Source: CAZWDO01 sp964632485 [NCBI: uncultured bacterium] (GTDB lineage: Bacteria; JAGOEH01). From it: a stretch of 64,000 nt of DNA. Numbering within the stretch: position 1 is the stretch's first letter; every line of letters begins with the position of its first letter. Below the pieces are notes generated by a model. The model saw only the letters and a list, made by a program, of their open reading frames with translations, did not search any database and was not told where the DNA came from. The translations under genes and the position numbers were made by a program. The stretch lies in the NCBI GenBank assembly GCA_964632485.1, contig CAZWDO010000010.1, positions 70,909-134,908 of the forward strand. Reading direction: 5' to 3'. This document shows positions 27,300 to 36,941 of this stretch, piece by piece.

Positions 27300-29309
27300 T
27301 TATTTCTGATAGATCACTTCTGCCCGGCGATTCAGGATACGTCCCCAGGGCAAGCGTTCATCCACAATGGGTTGGTGGGGACCTACAGCTTTGATGGTGA
27401 TCCGTTTGGCCGGCCAGCCCCGTTGGATTAATTCATCCCGGATAAATGCGGCTCGTTTAAGGGCCAGTCGCTGATTATAACCGGCATCGCCAATCTCGTC
27501 GGTAAACCCATTGATCGTAATTGCCGGAGGATTGTCCTTGAGAAGAATTTTATAAATAGTATCGATTTTTTGTTTGTAAAGAGCGCTTTGATTTTTGTAT
27601 TCATCAAAATCAAATAAAAATACGCGAATCCGTTTTTCTTCCTCAATTTTTGCCTGATGACGCCGTATTGGGATGGAAGCTTTGATTTCTCCTTCTTTGC
27701 GCTTGGATGAATAAATCTGTCCATGAACGTATAGCGTATCGGTCAGCGCTGGCAGGTTATCCCCGGAGTTTCCCGGAAGAAAATCTTCCGTTTGGTTTGA
27801 GCGATTGAGTGTTGTTTCCCACAGTGGGGCGCGATTTTGGTCGGTTATTGAGATTTGAGCGCTGAGTTCTTCTTCATCCGTATGGAGCGCTAAATTCAAG
27901 GGCGTTTTAAATGATTGCAACAATTCGTAATCCAGATAGACCGGCGCCAGTTCCGTAGTTTGAAAAGCCAGTTTGACGGACGCGTTTTCCTGGGTAAGCA
28001 GGGGATTGTTTGTCGGGTTGATAGGTTCCCCCGGGGTTTGAGTGAGCCGTATTTGCTGATAGGGGATTGCCCATTTTTCGGTGAGGATATTACGAACCCT
28101 GATAATGCGTCGCTGCCAGAGCAATGGGTCTGCTTCGCTGGAATCCTGAATCCCTTCCAAAATCAGTCGCTCGTTGGGATTATTAAGGAGATGTTCGGCC
28201 ACGGCTTTCAGGATAAATTGATTATAGGTATAAAAATAGGGATGACGAACGTAATAGGGGATTGTGTCAGGGGAGAACAAGGAATCGCTATTGAATTTGA
28301 AAAACATGATCGGGATGATGGGATTAATTTCGTTGACTTTGAGAATTTCTTCGACAACCAGGGAATCATGGGGAGTGAATGCTAATTCGTAGCGAGGTGG
28401 GGAAAAGGGAGGCAAAATTTTTGCGGGTTCCGGAGCAGAGGTAGGTGGCGGCCGAGTTCCAAAGGTATAACTAAGGAAGAATCCATGGTGCGAGATTCCC
28501 GGATTTGCTAATTCATTGCGGGGAAAATTGCCGTAATAATGGAGACTGATCGGAATTGCAACGCTGAGACGGAAGAGGCTCATTTGCCATTGCCAGTAAG
28601 TTCGGCTGATAAGTATCTCAATACCGGCCGAAATGGGTGTGAATTCGCTTCCCAGGGCGAAATACCATTCCGATTGGGTTTGCCAACCGATTGCAGGAAT
28701 GAGTTGCCAGTTAGAAAGATTCTGGCGATACCGAATTTCACCTGATGTTTCCAAGGGCAAGGTATAGCTTTTATCAAACGAATAATCAGGCCGGTTGAAT
28801 TGGTCGAAACTTAACCCTGCTTGGAACTGATGCCAGTTAAATGCTGTCGATCCACCGAGGATCAATGCGTGTAATGAGTTTTTTTCCAGTACCGGGTCCC
28901 CGGCTTCATACTGATCCGGGGGGTATTTATAAGCGCTGTAACGGTAACCAATGTTGAGGGAATTGACCCAGCCGCGCCAATGATAGCCGCCACTAACCCT
29001 GATCGTTCCCTCATTTTGAAATTTATGCTGCCATTGATAGTAATCCAGGCAAAATAAAATATTTTGCCTGGAATAGACCATGCCGATAATTTGCTGGTTA
29101 ATGGATGATTCATACCCGGTGTAGAGCTGCTGAACTCCAATAAAAACGAGGGGGTGTTGGGTAAATCCCGCCGAAGGGTTGCGAATGCTTGCCAGGGGAT
29201 GCAAGGGAACGGATTGGATAATTGGAATTTCCAATTGCGCCTGGCAAGGATCGGCTTCCCGGAGGACCAAAAAAAATAGAATGGCCCGGAGATACAGCAA
29301 TTTTTTCAT
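27300..29309 (-). CDS. PorP/SprF-like outer-membrane protein with C-terminal OmpA domain
   Basis: 669 residues. After a signal sequence (1-25), residues about 30-290 resemble the PorP/SprF family seen with type IX secretion and gliding: RNPSAGFTQHP near the start, repeated aromatic-ended strands, and a final GFFLSYTFG. A long linker (about 295-540) contains Pro-rich and partly OmpA-like text (FKFNSDSLF, RLILEGIQD). The C-terminus (about 560-669) is an OmpA peptidoglycan-binding domain with INGFTDEIGDAGYNQRLALKRA. PorP and OmpA are usually separate proteins. The ATG shares a base with the hflC stop. Confidence 0.75.
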   Translation of the reverse strand: MKKLLYLRAILFFLVLREADPCQAQLEIPIIQSVPLHPLASIRNPSAGFTQHPLVFIGVQQLYTGYESSINQQIIGMVYSRQNILFCLDYYQWQHKFQNEGTIRVSGGYHWRGWVNSLNIGYRYSAYKYPPDQYEAGDPVLEKNSLHALILGGSTAFNWHQFQAGLSFDQFNRPDYSFDKSYTLPLETSGEIRYRQNLSNWQLIPAIGWQTQSEWYFALGSEFTPISAGIEILISRTYWQWQMSLFRLSVAIPISLHYYGNFPRNELANPGISHHGFFLSYTFGTRPPPTSAPEPAKILPPFSPPRYELAFTPHDSLVVEEILKVNEINPIIPIMFFKFNSDSLFSPDTIPYYVRHPYFYTYNQFILKAVAEHLLNNPNERLILEGIQDSSEADPLLWQRRIIRVRNILTEKWAIPYQQIRLTQTPGEPINPTNNPLLTQENASVKLAFQTTELAPVYLDYELLQSFKTPLNLALHTDEEELSAQISITDQNRAPLWETTLNRSNQTEDFLPGNSGDNLPALTDTLYVHGQIYSSKRKEGEIKASIPIRRHQAKIEEEKRIRVFLFDFDEYKNQSALYKQKIDTIYKILLKDNPPAITINGFTDEIGDAGYNQRLALKRAAFIRDELIQRGWPAKRITIKAVGPHQPIVDERLPWGRILNRRAEVIYQK

Positions 29310-30259
29310 TATTGTCCGGATTGTTTTTCAAAGTATCGGTACAATTCGCTTTTAGTTGATAGAATAAGCCAGTCACTGCCAGAAAAGGTACTCCTATAGG
29401 TTTCCAATGTTTTTATAAACCGATAGAAATCCCGCGATTCGGGACTTTGATTATAGATCCGCGCATAGATAGCCGTTGCTTTACCATCGGCTTCGCCAAC
29501 AATTTCCTGTGCTGTACGGTAGGCTTCCGATTCGATGCGCTTCAGTTCACGCTCCTTGTCGCCCAAAATTTTAGCGGCTTGACCTTGTCCCTCGGAACGA
29601 AATTTGTCGGCAATCCGCTTACGTTCTGCGATCATGCGTTCATACACCTTTTGCCGGACCTCATCAACATAATCCAGCCGCTTGAAGCGTAAATCCAGCA
29701 GTTCAATGCCAAGCTCCAGGGTGCGAGCTGCTGCGGCAGTCATAATTTCATTGCATATTACCTGCCGTCCGATGGAGATGGTCGGGAAAATATCGCTTTC
29801 TTCTCCTGCTACGGTATCGGCATCAATTGCCGGTTTGCGGTTAGTGGAACGAATCAGCTCGACCAATTCGTGATTAGCGACCGCGTTACGGGTTTCTCCG
29901 TCGAGGATATCGTCCAGACGAGCATAAGCGCCGCGTTCATCCCGGACCCGTTGGAAAAAAAGCAGGGGATCGGCGATCCGCCATCGCGCATACGAATCGA
30001 CCCAGATGAAGCGTTTGTCCTTGGTCGGAAGCTGGTTAGCATCGCCATCCCATTCCAGGAACCGTTTGTCGAAAGTATGTAGGTCTTGAATGAAGGGCGC
30101 TTTTACATGGATTCCGGGATCGCCGATCGGATCACCGATCGGTTTGCCGAATTGAGTGATAATCACCTGTTCCATTTCATTTAAAATATAAAAGGAGGAA
30201 TTCATTACAATCAGCCCCAAAAAAATTCCGATCCCAATGAGTATGTAAGATGTTTTCAT
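29309..30259 (-). CDS. hflC: SPFH protein HflC
   Basis: 316 residues: one N-terminal membrane helix, then an SPFH/Band 7 domain with GDPGIHVKAPFIQDLHTFDKR and the coiled-coil region QKVYERMIAERKRIADKFR, as in HflC. It forms the HflKC cage around the protease FtsH in the inner membrane and limits its activity. The start overlaps the hflK stop by 4 nt. ftsH is not in the window. Confidence 0.93.
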   Translation of the reverse strand: MKTSYILIGIGIFLGLIVMNSSFYILNEMEQVIITQFGKPIGDPIGDPGIHVKAPFIQDLHTFDKRFLEWDGDANQLPTKDKRFIWVDSYARWRIADPLLFFQRVRDERGAYARLDDILDGETRNAVANHELVELIRSTNRKPAIDADTVAGEESDIFPTISIGRQVICNEIMTAAAARTLELGIELLDLRFKRLDYVDEVRQKVYERMIAERKRIADKFRSEGQGQAAKILGDKERELKRIESEAYRTAQEIVGEADGKATAIYARIYNQSPESRDFYRFIKTLETYRSTFSGSDWLILSTKSELYRYFEKQSGQ

Positions 30260-31221
30260 GGTTGGCCTCCGGTTTTCTGGGCGTCCAGTGAAATGAGCGG
30301 TAGAATTTGACTGCCCTTTTCATCAATAATCAATTTTCTGCCTATTTTGGAAAGAACCTCGCTCATGGTTTCCAGATAGAGGCGTTGCCGTGTCACTTCA
30401 CGCGCTTTGATATATTCCTGGAACTGTGACTGGAAACGAGCGGCGTTCCCTTCAGCTTCATTGACCCGAGCCTGGGCATAGCCTTTGGCTTCTTCAATTA
30501 TCCGCTGCGCATCGCCGACCGCTTTTGGAATCACTTTATTGTACTCCGACCGCGCCTGGTTGATCAGTTTCTCTTTTTCTTGTTGCGCTTCATTCACTTC
30601 GTTAAATGAGGGCTTGACCTCATCGGGGGGATTGACATCCTGCAACACAACTTGTTCAACCTTGATGCCCGTTTCATACTGGTCGCATAGTTTCTGCAGA
30701 TGTTCCTGCACAGTCGCGGAAATCTCCTGGCGTCCAATCGTTAATAATTCATTAACGGTTCGATCGCCGACTACCTGGCGCATCGAGGCTTCCGTAATAT
30801 CGCGAAATGTTTCGATCGTATTCCGAACTTTAAACAGATATTTATAAGGATCATTGATGCGAAACTGCACAATCCACTCCACTTGAGCGGCATTCAGGTC
30901 CCCGGTCAGCATCAGTGATTCGTCCCTATAATCATTCTGCGAATAGACCGAATTGATTCCCGCTTCAGTGGTACGGAATCCAAATTCCTCCTTCAATTGC
31001 CGTTCTACCGGCACCTTATAAACCGTTTCCACCCCCAGCGGAATTTTGAAGTTTAAACCCGGTTCGGCCAAACGAGTGTACTTGCCGAATCGTAACACGA
31101 CACCGATCTCTTCCGGGCTTACTGTAAACCAGAAAGAGAATAAAAAAATAAAAATGATGATTGCCAGAATAACCATCACAATCAGTCGTCCGGCTTGTTG
31201 CACCGGAATAATGTTAGACAT
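30256..31221 (-). CDS. hflK: SPFH protein HflK
   Basis: 321 residues from ATG 31221 with GGAGG 5 nt upstream; the in-frame extension has no ribosome site and would cross the promoter. One membrane helix (about 15-35) is followed by the SPFH domain (EEIGVVLRFGKYTRLAEPGL) and a long helical part rich in Glu, Ala and Arg (EAKGYAQARVNEAEGNAARF). It partners HflC in the FtsH-holding complex. A promoter lies upstream. Confidence 0.93.
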   Translation of the reverse strand: MSNIIPVQQAGRLIVMVILAIIIFIFLFSFWFTVSPEEIGVVLRFGKYTRLAEPGLNFKIPLGVETVYKVPVERQLKEEFGFRTTEAGINSVYSQNDYRDESLMLTGDLNAAQVEWIVQFRINDPYKYLFKVRNTIETFRDITEASMRQVVGDRTVNELLTIGRQEISATVQEHLQKLCDQYETGIKVEQVVLQDVNPPDEVKPSFNEVNEAQQEKEKLINQARSEYNKVIPKAVGDAQRIIEEAKGYAQARVNEAEGNAARFQSQFQEYIKAREVTRQRLYLETMSEVLSKIGRKLIIDEKGSQILPLISLDAQKTGGQP

Positions 31222-31252
31222 AGGGCCTCCTTCAGCTTGAACAATTACTAGT

Positions 31253-31281
31253 AAGATATGAAAAAGATAAGGGAAAGTCAA
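31253..31281 (-). promoter_or_regulatory. Promoter of hflK-hflC
   Basis: On the minus strand TTGACT (31281-31276), 17-nt spacer, TATCTT (31258-31253), about 31 nt before the hflK ATG. Confidence 0.55.
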
Positions 31282-31379
31282 GAAATTTAAAAAAAAAGCA
31301 AAAAGATATAAGGATGAAGTTGGCAGGTCCATTTTTTTTTTAAAATGGTTGGAATGATTCAATAAGGGGGGGATAACAA

Positions 31380-32801
31380 CTATTTTTTGCGAAGGAGTCC
31401 GCGGATTTCTTTAATTATCTCTTCAATTTGACCGAATTCCTTACGTCTCTCCCGAATTTTTAAAAGATAGGTCAGCGCGCGATTCGGTTTCTGTATAGCG
31501 AGGTATAATAAGCCCAATTCATAATAGGCATCCCATAAATCGGGCTTGAATTGGAGCGCCAACTCCATGAATTGAATCGCTTCCGGGTATTTCATAAAGG
31601 AAGCGTATGCTTTTCCGAGACTGAATAGTATTTCCGGATCTTCCGGATAAATAGTGACCAATTTTTCCCAGGTCTCTAAAATACGATTTAAAAAGGAACG
31701 GTCTTCTTGTGATAATTCTTCCAATACGTGAATATAATCTTTATAGATTTTTACCTGGGTGAGATGTTTCTCAAGAAGTATCTCATATTCTTGAGCGACT
31801 CGTTTTAGATTGGACTGGCCCCGGAAATAATCAATGAAATCAAAATGGGGTTGCAAAAAATCGGGTTGCCAGCGCCATATTTGCTGAGTGGCTTTTTCCA
31901 TTTCATTGATGCGATCTGATTTCATTAACTCCTGAAAAAGCTGATATAGAGTTTGAATGGCTTCGCTTTTACGATTTAAGCGTATAAATAGTTCCGCTAC
32001 GTTGAAGCCCATTTCGCAATGATCCGGTTTCAACTTGATAAAACGTTGTCCAATTGTCAATGCCGGCAATAGTTTATTTTGACTGAGCAATTGCTGATAA
32101 AGTTGAATCAGTTGTTCCGGTTGATCAATTTTAATTGATAATAAGCGGGTGACCTGTTCGATTCCGTCCAGATCATCCAATTGCACGAAGGCTTCCATTA
32201 ATAGTAATAATGCGTTGAGTGATGTCCCTTCAGAAATAGGATGCCCGGGATGGACAAAAAGGCGAATAATTTTCGAGTATTGTTTTGTCTGGTTGTATAG
32301 GTCGGCCAATTTAAGCTGAAGCGATAGGCTATATTCAGACTCGAGGTATTCTTCCAGTATTTCTATCGCTTCGTCAATGCGGCCCAGTTTGAGTAAAATA
32401 TTTTCCTTTACCAGCAATGTTCGTTCATAACTGGTTTTATCATTGATCTGGTTTACTAGTTGGTAGGCAAAGTTCACTGAAATCAGGGCGCTCTCGTATC
32501 GCTCCAGGTTGTAGAGCGCAATAGCCATGTTGTAGTAAGCGATGAGATACTCCTGGTCCTGTTCCAGCGCTTTTTCATAATAAGATACGGCGCGTTCATA
32601 GTCATTAAGCTGAGAGAGGGTCACGCCAATATTATTGAGGATTTTAGGCTGGTTTGGAATCTCTTTTGAGGCATTGATGAACGATTCCAAAGCCTTCTTA
32701 AAGGCCTTGTTGCGTAAGAATTCCTGACCTTCCTTAAAGTAGTGGCTGGTTTTAAGTAAGTGTTGCTCGGATAATATTTTATTTCTATTGAATAAACTCA
32801 T
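31380..32801 (-). CDS. TPR-repeat protein
   Basis: 473 residues of helical repeats without signal peptide or membrane segment, so cytoplasmic. Clear TPR units include residues about 20-90 (NNIGVTLSQLNDYERAVSYY, AYYNMAIALYNLERYESAL) and near 390-450 (FSLGKAYASFMKYPEAIQFM, YYELGLLYLAIQKPNRAL). TPRs mediate protein contacts. Its ATG overlaps the stop of a lone receiver protein by 4 nt, which itself follows a kinase-like protein by 1 nt; the three form one signalling unit. Binding partner unknown. Confidence 0.85.
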   Translation of the reverse strand: MSLFNRNKILSEQHLLKTSHYFKEGQEFLRNKAFKKALESFINASKEIPNQPKILNNIGVTLSQLNDYERAVSYYEKALEQDQEYLIAYYNMAIALYNLERYESALISVNFAYQLVNQINDKTSYERTLLVKENILLKLGRIDEAIEILEEYLESEYSLSLQLKLADLYNQTKQYSKIIRLFVHPGHPISEGTSLNALLLLMEAFVQLDDLDGIEQVTRLLSIKIDQPEQLIQLYQQLLSQNKLLPALTIGQRFIKLKPDHCEMGFNVAELFIRLNRKSEAIQTLYQLFQELMKSDRINEMEKATQQIWRWQPDFLQPHFDFIDYFRGQSNLKRVAQEYEILLEKHLTQVKIYKDYIHVLEELSQEDRSFLNRILETWEKLVTIYPEDPEILFSLGKAYASFMKYPEAIQFMELALQFKPDLWDAYYELGLLYLAIQKPNRALTYLLKIRERRKEFGQIEEIIKEIRGLLRKK

Positions 32802-33169
32802 TTTTTTTGAGCCTGAAAGATTTGATTGATTTTTGTCATCAGATGGTCAGAAGTGAAGGGTTTAACCAGGAATCCATTCGCTTTAAGCTGCGCCATGGTT
32901 AGAATATTTTCACGGGTTCCATAAGCGGAAATAATCAGTACTTTTTGATGTTCCCGTAATTGTCGGATTTCACGTAATGCATCGATTCCCGATATTTCCG
33001 GCAGATTGATATCGAGTACTACCAGATCGAACACCTGGAGTAAAAAAAGAACGCGCCCTTCTTTCCAGTCATTGCATGTTTTCACTTCAAAATCTGTATT
33101 TTCCATGATAATTTTTTTATAAATAAAGCGGATATAAAAATCGTCATCAACGAATAAAATTTGGCGCAT
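32798..33169 (-). CDS. Single-domain response regulator
   Basis: 123 residues, only a receiver domain. The active site looks complete: acid pair within VDDD at the N-terminus, phosphoacceptor in VVLDINLPEISG, the Ser/Thr position in IISAY and Lys in VKPF. CheY-like proteins act by protein contact since they have no output domain. The kinase-like gene immediately upstream lacks the phosphodonor His, so the phosphate source is unclear. The downstream TPR protein is a plausible target. Confidence 0.9.
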   Translation of the reverse strand: MRQILFVDDDFYIRFIYKKIIMENTDFEVKTCNDWKEGRVLFLLQVFDLVVLDINLPEISGIDALREIRQLREHQKVLIISAYGTRENILTMAQLKANGFLVKPFTSDHLMTKINQIFQAQKK

Positions 33170-33170
33170 A

Positions 33171-34322
33171 TCAGAACGATTTCGCTTTCAGGTAGAATGT
33201 TATTGAAGTTCCCTTGTCCAGAGTGGATTCGATGCTGATGCTTCCGTTGTGTTTTTCAATGATGTTTTTAGCCAGAGTGAGATTTAAACCATTCGCTTCT
33301 GAGGAGAAAATGGCGTTACGTCCACGGAAGAATGGGGTGAACACATTTGGCAGATCATCGGGATGAATGCCGATACCAGTATCCTCAATAGTGATGAAAT
33401 AATAATTTTCCCATATCCGGTCGTTGATGCTAATTTTGCCGCCCTGGGGCGTATAGGTGATGGCATTGTCCAACAGATACTCAAAGGCGGTAGCAATTTC
33501 TTCGGGAATGCATTCGCAATGGACGTTTGGGAATTCAAAAATAATATCTATTTCCAGTTTTTTTTCAATGATAAAGCCGCTTTTATTTTCAATGACTGGC
33601 TTGATTAACGCGGCAAGCGAAACAGTTTTAATCTTGCCGGGATCAATCGTATTTTGATTCAGTCTGCTAGTTTGATCCCGAATTTTTGTTAATTCTTCTA
33701 CCTGTTTGGAAATAAGTTCATAGTATTCATTAAGTTCTTGGAATTGGGGAGATTTCTGAACAATCTCCAGAGTATTTAAAATGACAGTCAGCGGAGTGGC
33801 GGAGTTTTGCGTGATAGTATTGAGAATCGTTTCGTTGCGCACATTGGCCAGTTGAAGCTGTCGATTCTGTTTTTTAAATTGGTCTAATAGAAAATTCAGC
33901 CGGTCGTTGAGTTCTTTAAGCTCTTTTCTCTCTTTGCTCTCCAAAACAAATCGCGTGATATTTGTGCCATTCATACTAATGCCAATTACTTCCCCTGATT
34001 CGTTTGTCAAAGGATTTAGAGTCGCGCCAAAATAGGCAATATCTCTATTGGGAGTGTGAACTTGTATCTCATCAATCCGCTTGGTTATTCCTTCCAGGAC
34101 AGTCGGGAAAATAGTTTGGATCGCTTTGTTGAGTTGAGCGGGAAAAACTTCGCAAAAATGACGGTTCTCGAAATTTTGGGGATCGCGGAACATATAGAGT
34201 TGCGGCGCTCGTTGGTTAGCCAGTATAATATTTCCTTCTATATCGAACAGCACTAATCCCGAATTGAGGCTGTCGAGAATGAATTTTCCGATTGGAGAAA
34301 GAATCAAGGCTTTTGACTTCAT
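33171..34322 (-). CDS. PAS protein with histidine-kinase ATPase but no phosphoacceptor His
   Basis: 383 residues, soluble. A PAS domain (about 10-125; LVLFDIEGNIILAN) leads through a coiled coil to a HisKA-like helix. Where kinases have SHELRTPL this protein has T171-QNSATPL, so His is Gln172, and no other His is near. The ATP-binding domain is well kept: N box EYLLDNAITYTP (N286), G1 DTGIGI (314-319), F box FTPFFRG and a GLNLTLAKNI G2 box. It may bind ATP without autophosphorylation, serving as an allosteric or phosphatase partner. It precedes the lone receiver by 1 nt. Confidence 0.85.
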   Translation of the reverse strand: MKSKALILSPIGKFILDSLNSGLVLFDIEGNIILANQRAPQLYMFRDPQNFENRHFCEVFPAQLNKAIQTIFPTVLEGITKRIDEIQVHTPNRDIAYFGATLNPLTNESGEVIGISMNGTNITRFVLESKERKELKELNDRLNFLLDQFKKQNRQLQLANVRNETILNTITQNSATPLTVILNTLEIVQKSPQFQELNEYYELISKQVEELTKIRDQTSRLNQNTIDPGKIKTVSLAALIKPVIENKSGFIIEKKLEIDIIFEFPNVHCECIPEEIATAFEYLLDNAITYTPQGGKISINDRIWENYYFITIEDTGIGIHPDDLPNVFTPFFRGRNAIFSSEANGLNLTLAKNIIEKHNGSISIESTLDKGTSITFYLKAKSF

Positions 34323-34333
34323 GTTGGCTCCCT

Positions 34334-35479
34334 TTATTTTTTAGTGGGTTCAGCGCCCAGAATACGTTTGATATGTCGTAAGTGGGAATGTCTGTATTCA
34401 TTATAATCCACGCTATCGGGATGAAGGGAATTGATATGGACGGAGGTGGCTTCATGGATATAACGGTAATCGCCGAGATAAAGTCCCACATGAGTGATCC
34501 GTTCGCGTTGGCGCTGTTTGTCGTAATGTCCGAAAAAGAGCAGATCGCCGGGCCGCGCATTGCGAAAATCGTCGGTAATTTCAATTTCTTCGCCCAGAAA
34601 AACCTGTTGGCTGGCATCCCGCGGCAAAAGGTAATTGTTGATTTTGAAGGCAAGCTGAACAAATCCGCTGCAATCCAGCATTTTTGACGAGGCTCCTCCC
34701 CATAGATAGGGAACGCCCATGAACTGCCGGGCGGTTTGGATTATATTATCAACCGCCGCAACGGTTTGGGTTTTCCATTGCTGGTAATCTTTTAACGATT
34801 TCGCGATCACATAGCCTTCCTGCCCGTCCGGTAGTTGGATGCGGACCCATTCGCCTTTCTCTTCCAGTGGTTTAACCAGCGCCGTCATCACTATATCGCA
34901 GCAAGGCTGACTGCCCGCATCTGGTTTTTCGTAAATCAGTCCCCAGCGGTCCATATAAATGGCCAATCCTGATTGATCATAGTGATTATATTGGTTTTTG
35001 GTAATCCGTACTAGAGTGCCTTTTTCCACCCAACCCAGATATTGATCAGGAGTCTGTATGCGAAAATATCCGGCGGAATCCTTTAAAATCTTAACGGCAG
35101 TACCCATAATTGTTTGGTTTACCAGTTCGGTAGTAATGTCAGGTACTCCATGTATTGTAACAGTGGAGAGCTTTATAATACCATAGCAGGAATCTCCCAG
35201 TGAAGGATGGGGCAGAAGCGCAGCATCGATTCGCCAGGGTTTCTTCTGCTTTTTTAATTGGGATTTCAGGTCTTCCAAAACCTCAGATTTGTCTGTTTCC
35301 CCTGTGATAACCAGCGTATCGCCGCGTTGAACATACTCCAGCGCATAGACCGAGGTCCGTTTGTCCGGCGCATGGCGGTATTTGAGATTATCGAGAAGAG
35401 TTTGGGTTGATGAATCTTCGGCGGCCCATATTCCCATAGCCAATACGGATATGAGGATTAGTGATTGTAATTTATGCAT
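34334..35479 (-). CDS. Secreted NlpC/P60 peptidase with SH3-like domains
   Basis: 381 residues with a signal peptide (1-19). A middle section (about 100-245) holds two SH3b-like repeats (GTAVKILKDSAGYFRIQ and WVRIQLPDGQEGYV). The C-terminal NlpC/P60 domain has the catalytic Cys in LDCSGFVQ, His in THVGLYLG and a third polar residue in YIHEA. Such enzymes cut D-Glu-mDAP bonds of peptidoglycan stem peptides. It ends 11 nt before the PAS protein and belongs to the long minus-strand run. Confidence 0.93.
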   Translation of the reverse strand: MHKLQSLILISVLAMGIWAAEDSSTQTLLDNLKYRHAPDKRTSVYALEYVQRGDTLVITGETDKSEVLEDLKSQLKKQKKPWRIDAALLPHPSLGDSCYGIIKLSTVTIHGVPDITTELVNQTIMGTAVKILKDSAGYFRIQTPDQYLGWVEKGTLVRITKNQYNHYDQSGLAIYMDRWGLIYEKPDAGSQPCCDIVMTALVKPLEEKGEWVRIQLPDGQEGYVIAKSLKDYQQWKTQTVAAVDNIIQTARQFMGVPYLWGGASSKMLDCSGFVQLAFKINNYLLPRDASQQVFLGEEIEITDDFRNARPGDLLFFGHYDKQRQRERITHVGLYLGDYRYIHEATSVHINSLHPDSVDYNEYRHSHLRHIKRILGAEPTKK

Positions 35480-35494
35480 ATTTCCTCCTTAGTG

Positions 35495-36169
35495 TTATGA
35501 TTTGATGATGGATTGCAAGGTACTAAAATTATGGATGGCGTACAAGGGTTGATAATTCATTAAATGTTCCTGCGCTGTATAGCCATATAGACAGGCGATT
35601 TTATCGATGTTTAATCGTTGGGCCAGCTCCATGTCGGCGGTTCCGTCGCCCACAAATAAGGTTTCATCCCAACTGAGGCCAAACTGTGATTGCAGATGGA
35701 GCATCACTCCAGGTTCCGGTTTTAAAGAGAATTCTCCGGCGCCGATCGATTTTTTGGACCATTGGTCAAAATGATAATAGTGGCAAAGATATTCGGTCAT
35801 GTCGTGGGGTTTATTAGAGATAATAAAAATTTGCCAGCCGTTTTTTGACCAATCGGCAAGCAGTTCATTAACGCCCGGATATGGGCGGGTTTTTTGCGTC
35901 ATGTTTTGACGGTAGGTCTCGAGAAATTCACGGTGGATTGGCTGTAGATTTTCGTTTTCCCAAGCAGTTTCATGGTTGAATTTTCTGAGACTTAGAGCGC
36001 GCTGGACAAGATTTATCGAACCTTCACCGATCAATTCTTTTACTTCTGTTTCGCTGAGTTCCTGGCAATGATATTTTTTGAGCACTGTGTTCAGACTGCC
36101 GGTCAGGTCCGGCAGGGTGTGGAGGAGAGTGCCGTCCAGATCAAATACTAAGTGACGCCATCGCGACAT
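35495..36169 (-). CDS. HAD-family phosphatase, phosphoglycolate phosphatase-like
   Basis: 224 residues with the four HAD motifs: DLDGT near residue 10 (nucleophile and acid Asp), IISNKP, the Lys in SLKPEPG and GDGTADME near 173. An alpha-helical cap lies between motifs I and II, as in Gph and PpaX. It most likely hydrolyses small phosphate monoesters such as 2-phosphoglycolate; substrate not provable here. The start overlaps the end of recO by 29 nt. Confidence 0.88.
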   Translation of the reverse strand: MSRWRHLVFDLDGTLLHTLPDLTGSLNTVLKKYHCQELSETEVKELIGEGSINLVQRALSLRKFNHETAWENENLQPIHREFLETYRQNMTQKTRPYPGVNELLADWSKNGWQIFIISNKPHDMTEYLCHYYHFDQWSKKSIGAGEFSLKPEPGVMLHLQSQFGLSWDETLFVGDGTADMELAQRLNIDKIACLYGYTAQEHLMNYQPLYAIHNFSTLQSIIKS

Positions 36170-36941
36170 GAGAACTCTCCTTTGGAATTGAAAATGCCGG
36201 GGATACCCGGTAATCAGAGATTCGATAATTAAAATGAACCTGATATGCGAGATTGAAAAACGCCAGTAACCGCGGAAAAGCCTTTTCCGATATTTTACAT
36301 TGGATGCTAGCGTCCGGAGTCATTTTTTCCAGACGTTGGAAAAATATCAGTTCATTATTCGTTAGTGAATAATCATAGGATTGAAAAAAAGAACAGCGGT
36401 CGCATAAAATGGAAAAATCAGCGAAACATATTCGGGCGACCGAATTCAACGGGTGATGGCAGGAGGAACATAACTCATAATCGGCTCCCAAGCCGTTCAA
36501 TCGTAAAAAATGGTAGAGGAAATAGAGATACACCCGATTGAGGTGGGAGGGAGTTCTGCCTTTGGCGATATTTTCAAATGTACCCTGGATCAAGTGAAAG
36601 AGTCGGGGTACCGCTTTGTTGTCGAATAATGTATGCATTAATAGGTGTCCGATGCGGCCCATCAGGGACATTTGCTCCAGTTCAACCAATTCTCCTCCGT
36701 AGGAAGAGTGTGTTTCGAATTCAGTCAAGGTTTGAACTTCACGCGTCTCTTTATAGGTTAGCGTCATTATTCCGGCATTAAAGGGTTCCAATCTGCAGAA
36801 AAATTTATTTTTAGGACGTTTAGCGCCTTTAGCCAATAATGAGATTCGTCCCCACTCCCGGGTATAAGCTGAGATGATTTTACTGGTTTCCTGAAAATCA
36901 ATGACGCGTAGCACAAGGGCTTCGGATTGTCGATATTCCAC
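36141..36941 (-). CDS. recO: DNA repair protein RecO
   Basis: About 266 residues from a GTG at 36941 that has AGGA 8 nt upstream and gives the standard RecO start (QSEALVLRVIDFQETSKI). An N-terminal OB fold is followed by a helical domain and a zinc finger, CSSCHHPL and later CDRC. RecO anneals SSB-coated DNA and helps load RecA with RecR in gap repair. The distal part (after residue 230) is longer than in some homologues. Confidence 0.9.
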   Translation of the reverse strand: MEYRQSEALVLRVIDFQETSKIISAYTREWGRISLLAKGAKRPKNKFFCRLEPFNAGIMTLTYKETREVQTLTEFETHSSYGGELVELEQMSLMGRIGHLLMHTLFDNKAVPRLFHLIQGTFENIAKGRTPSHLNRVYLYFLYHFLRLNGLGADYELCSSCHHPLNSVARICFADFSILCDRCSFFQSYDYSLTNNELIFFQRLEKMTPDASIQCKISEKAFPRLLAFFNLAYQVHFNYRISDYRVSPAFSIPKESSHVAMASLSI

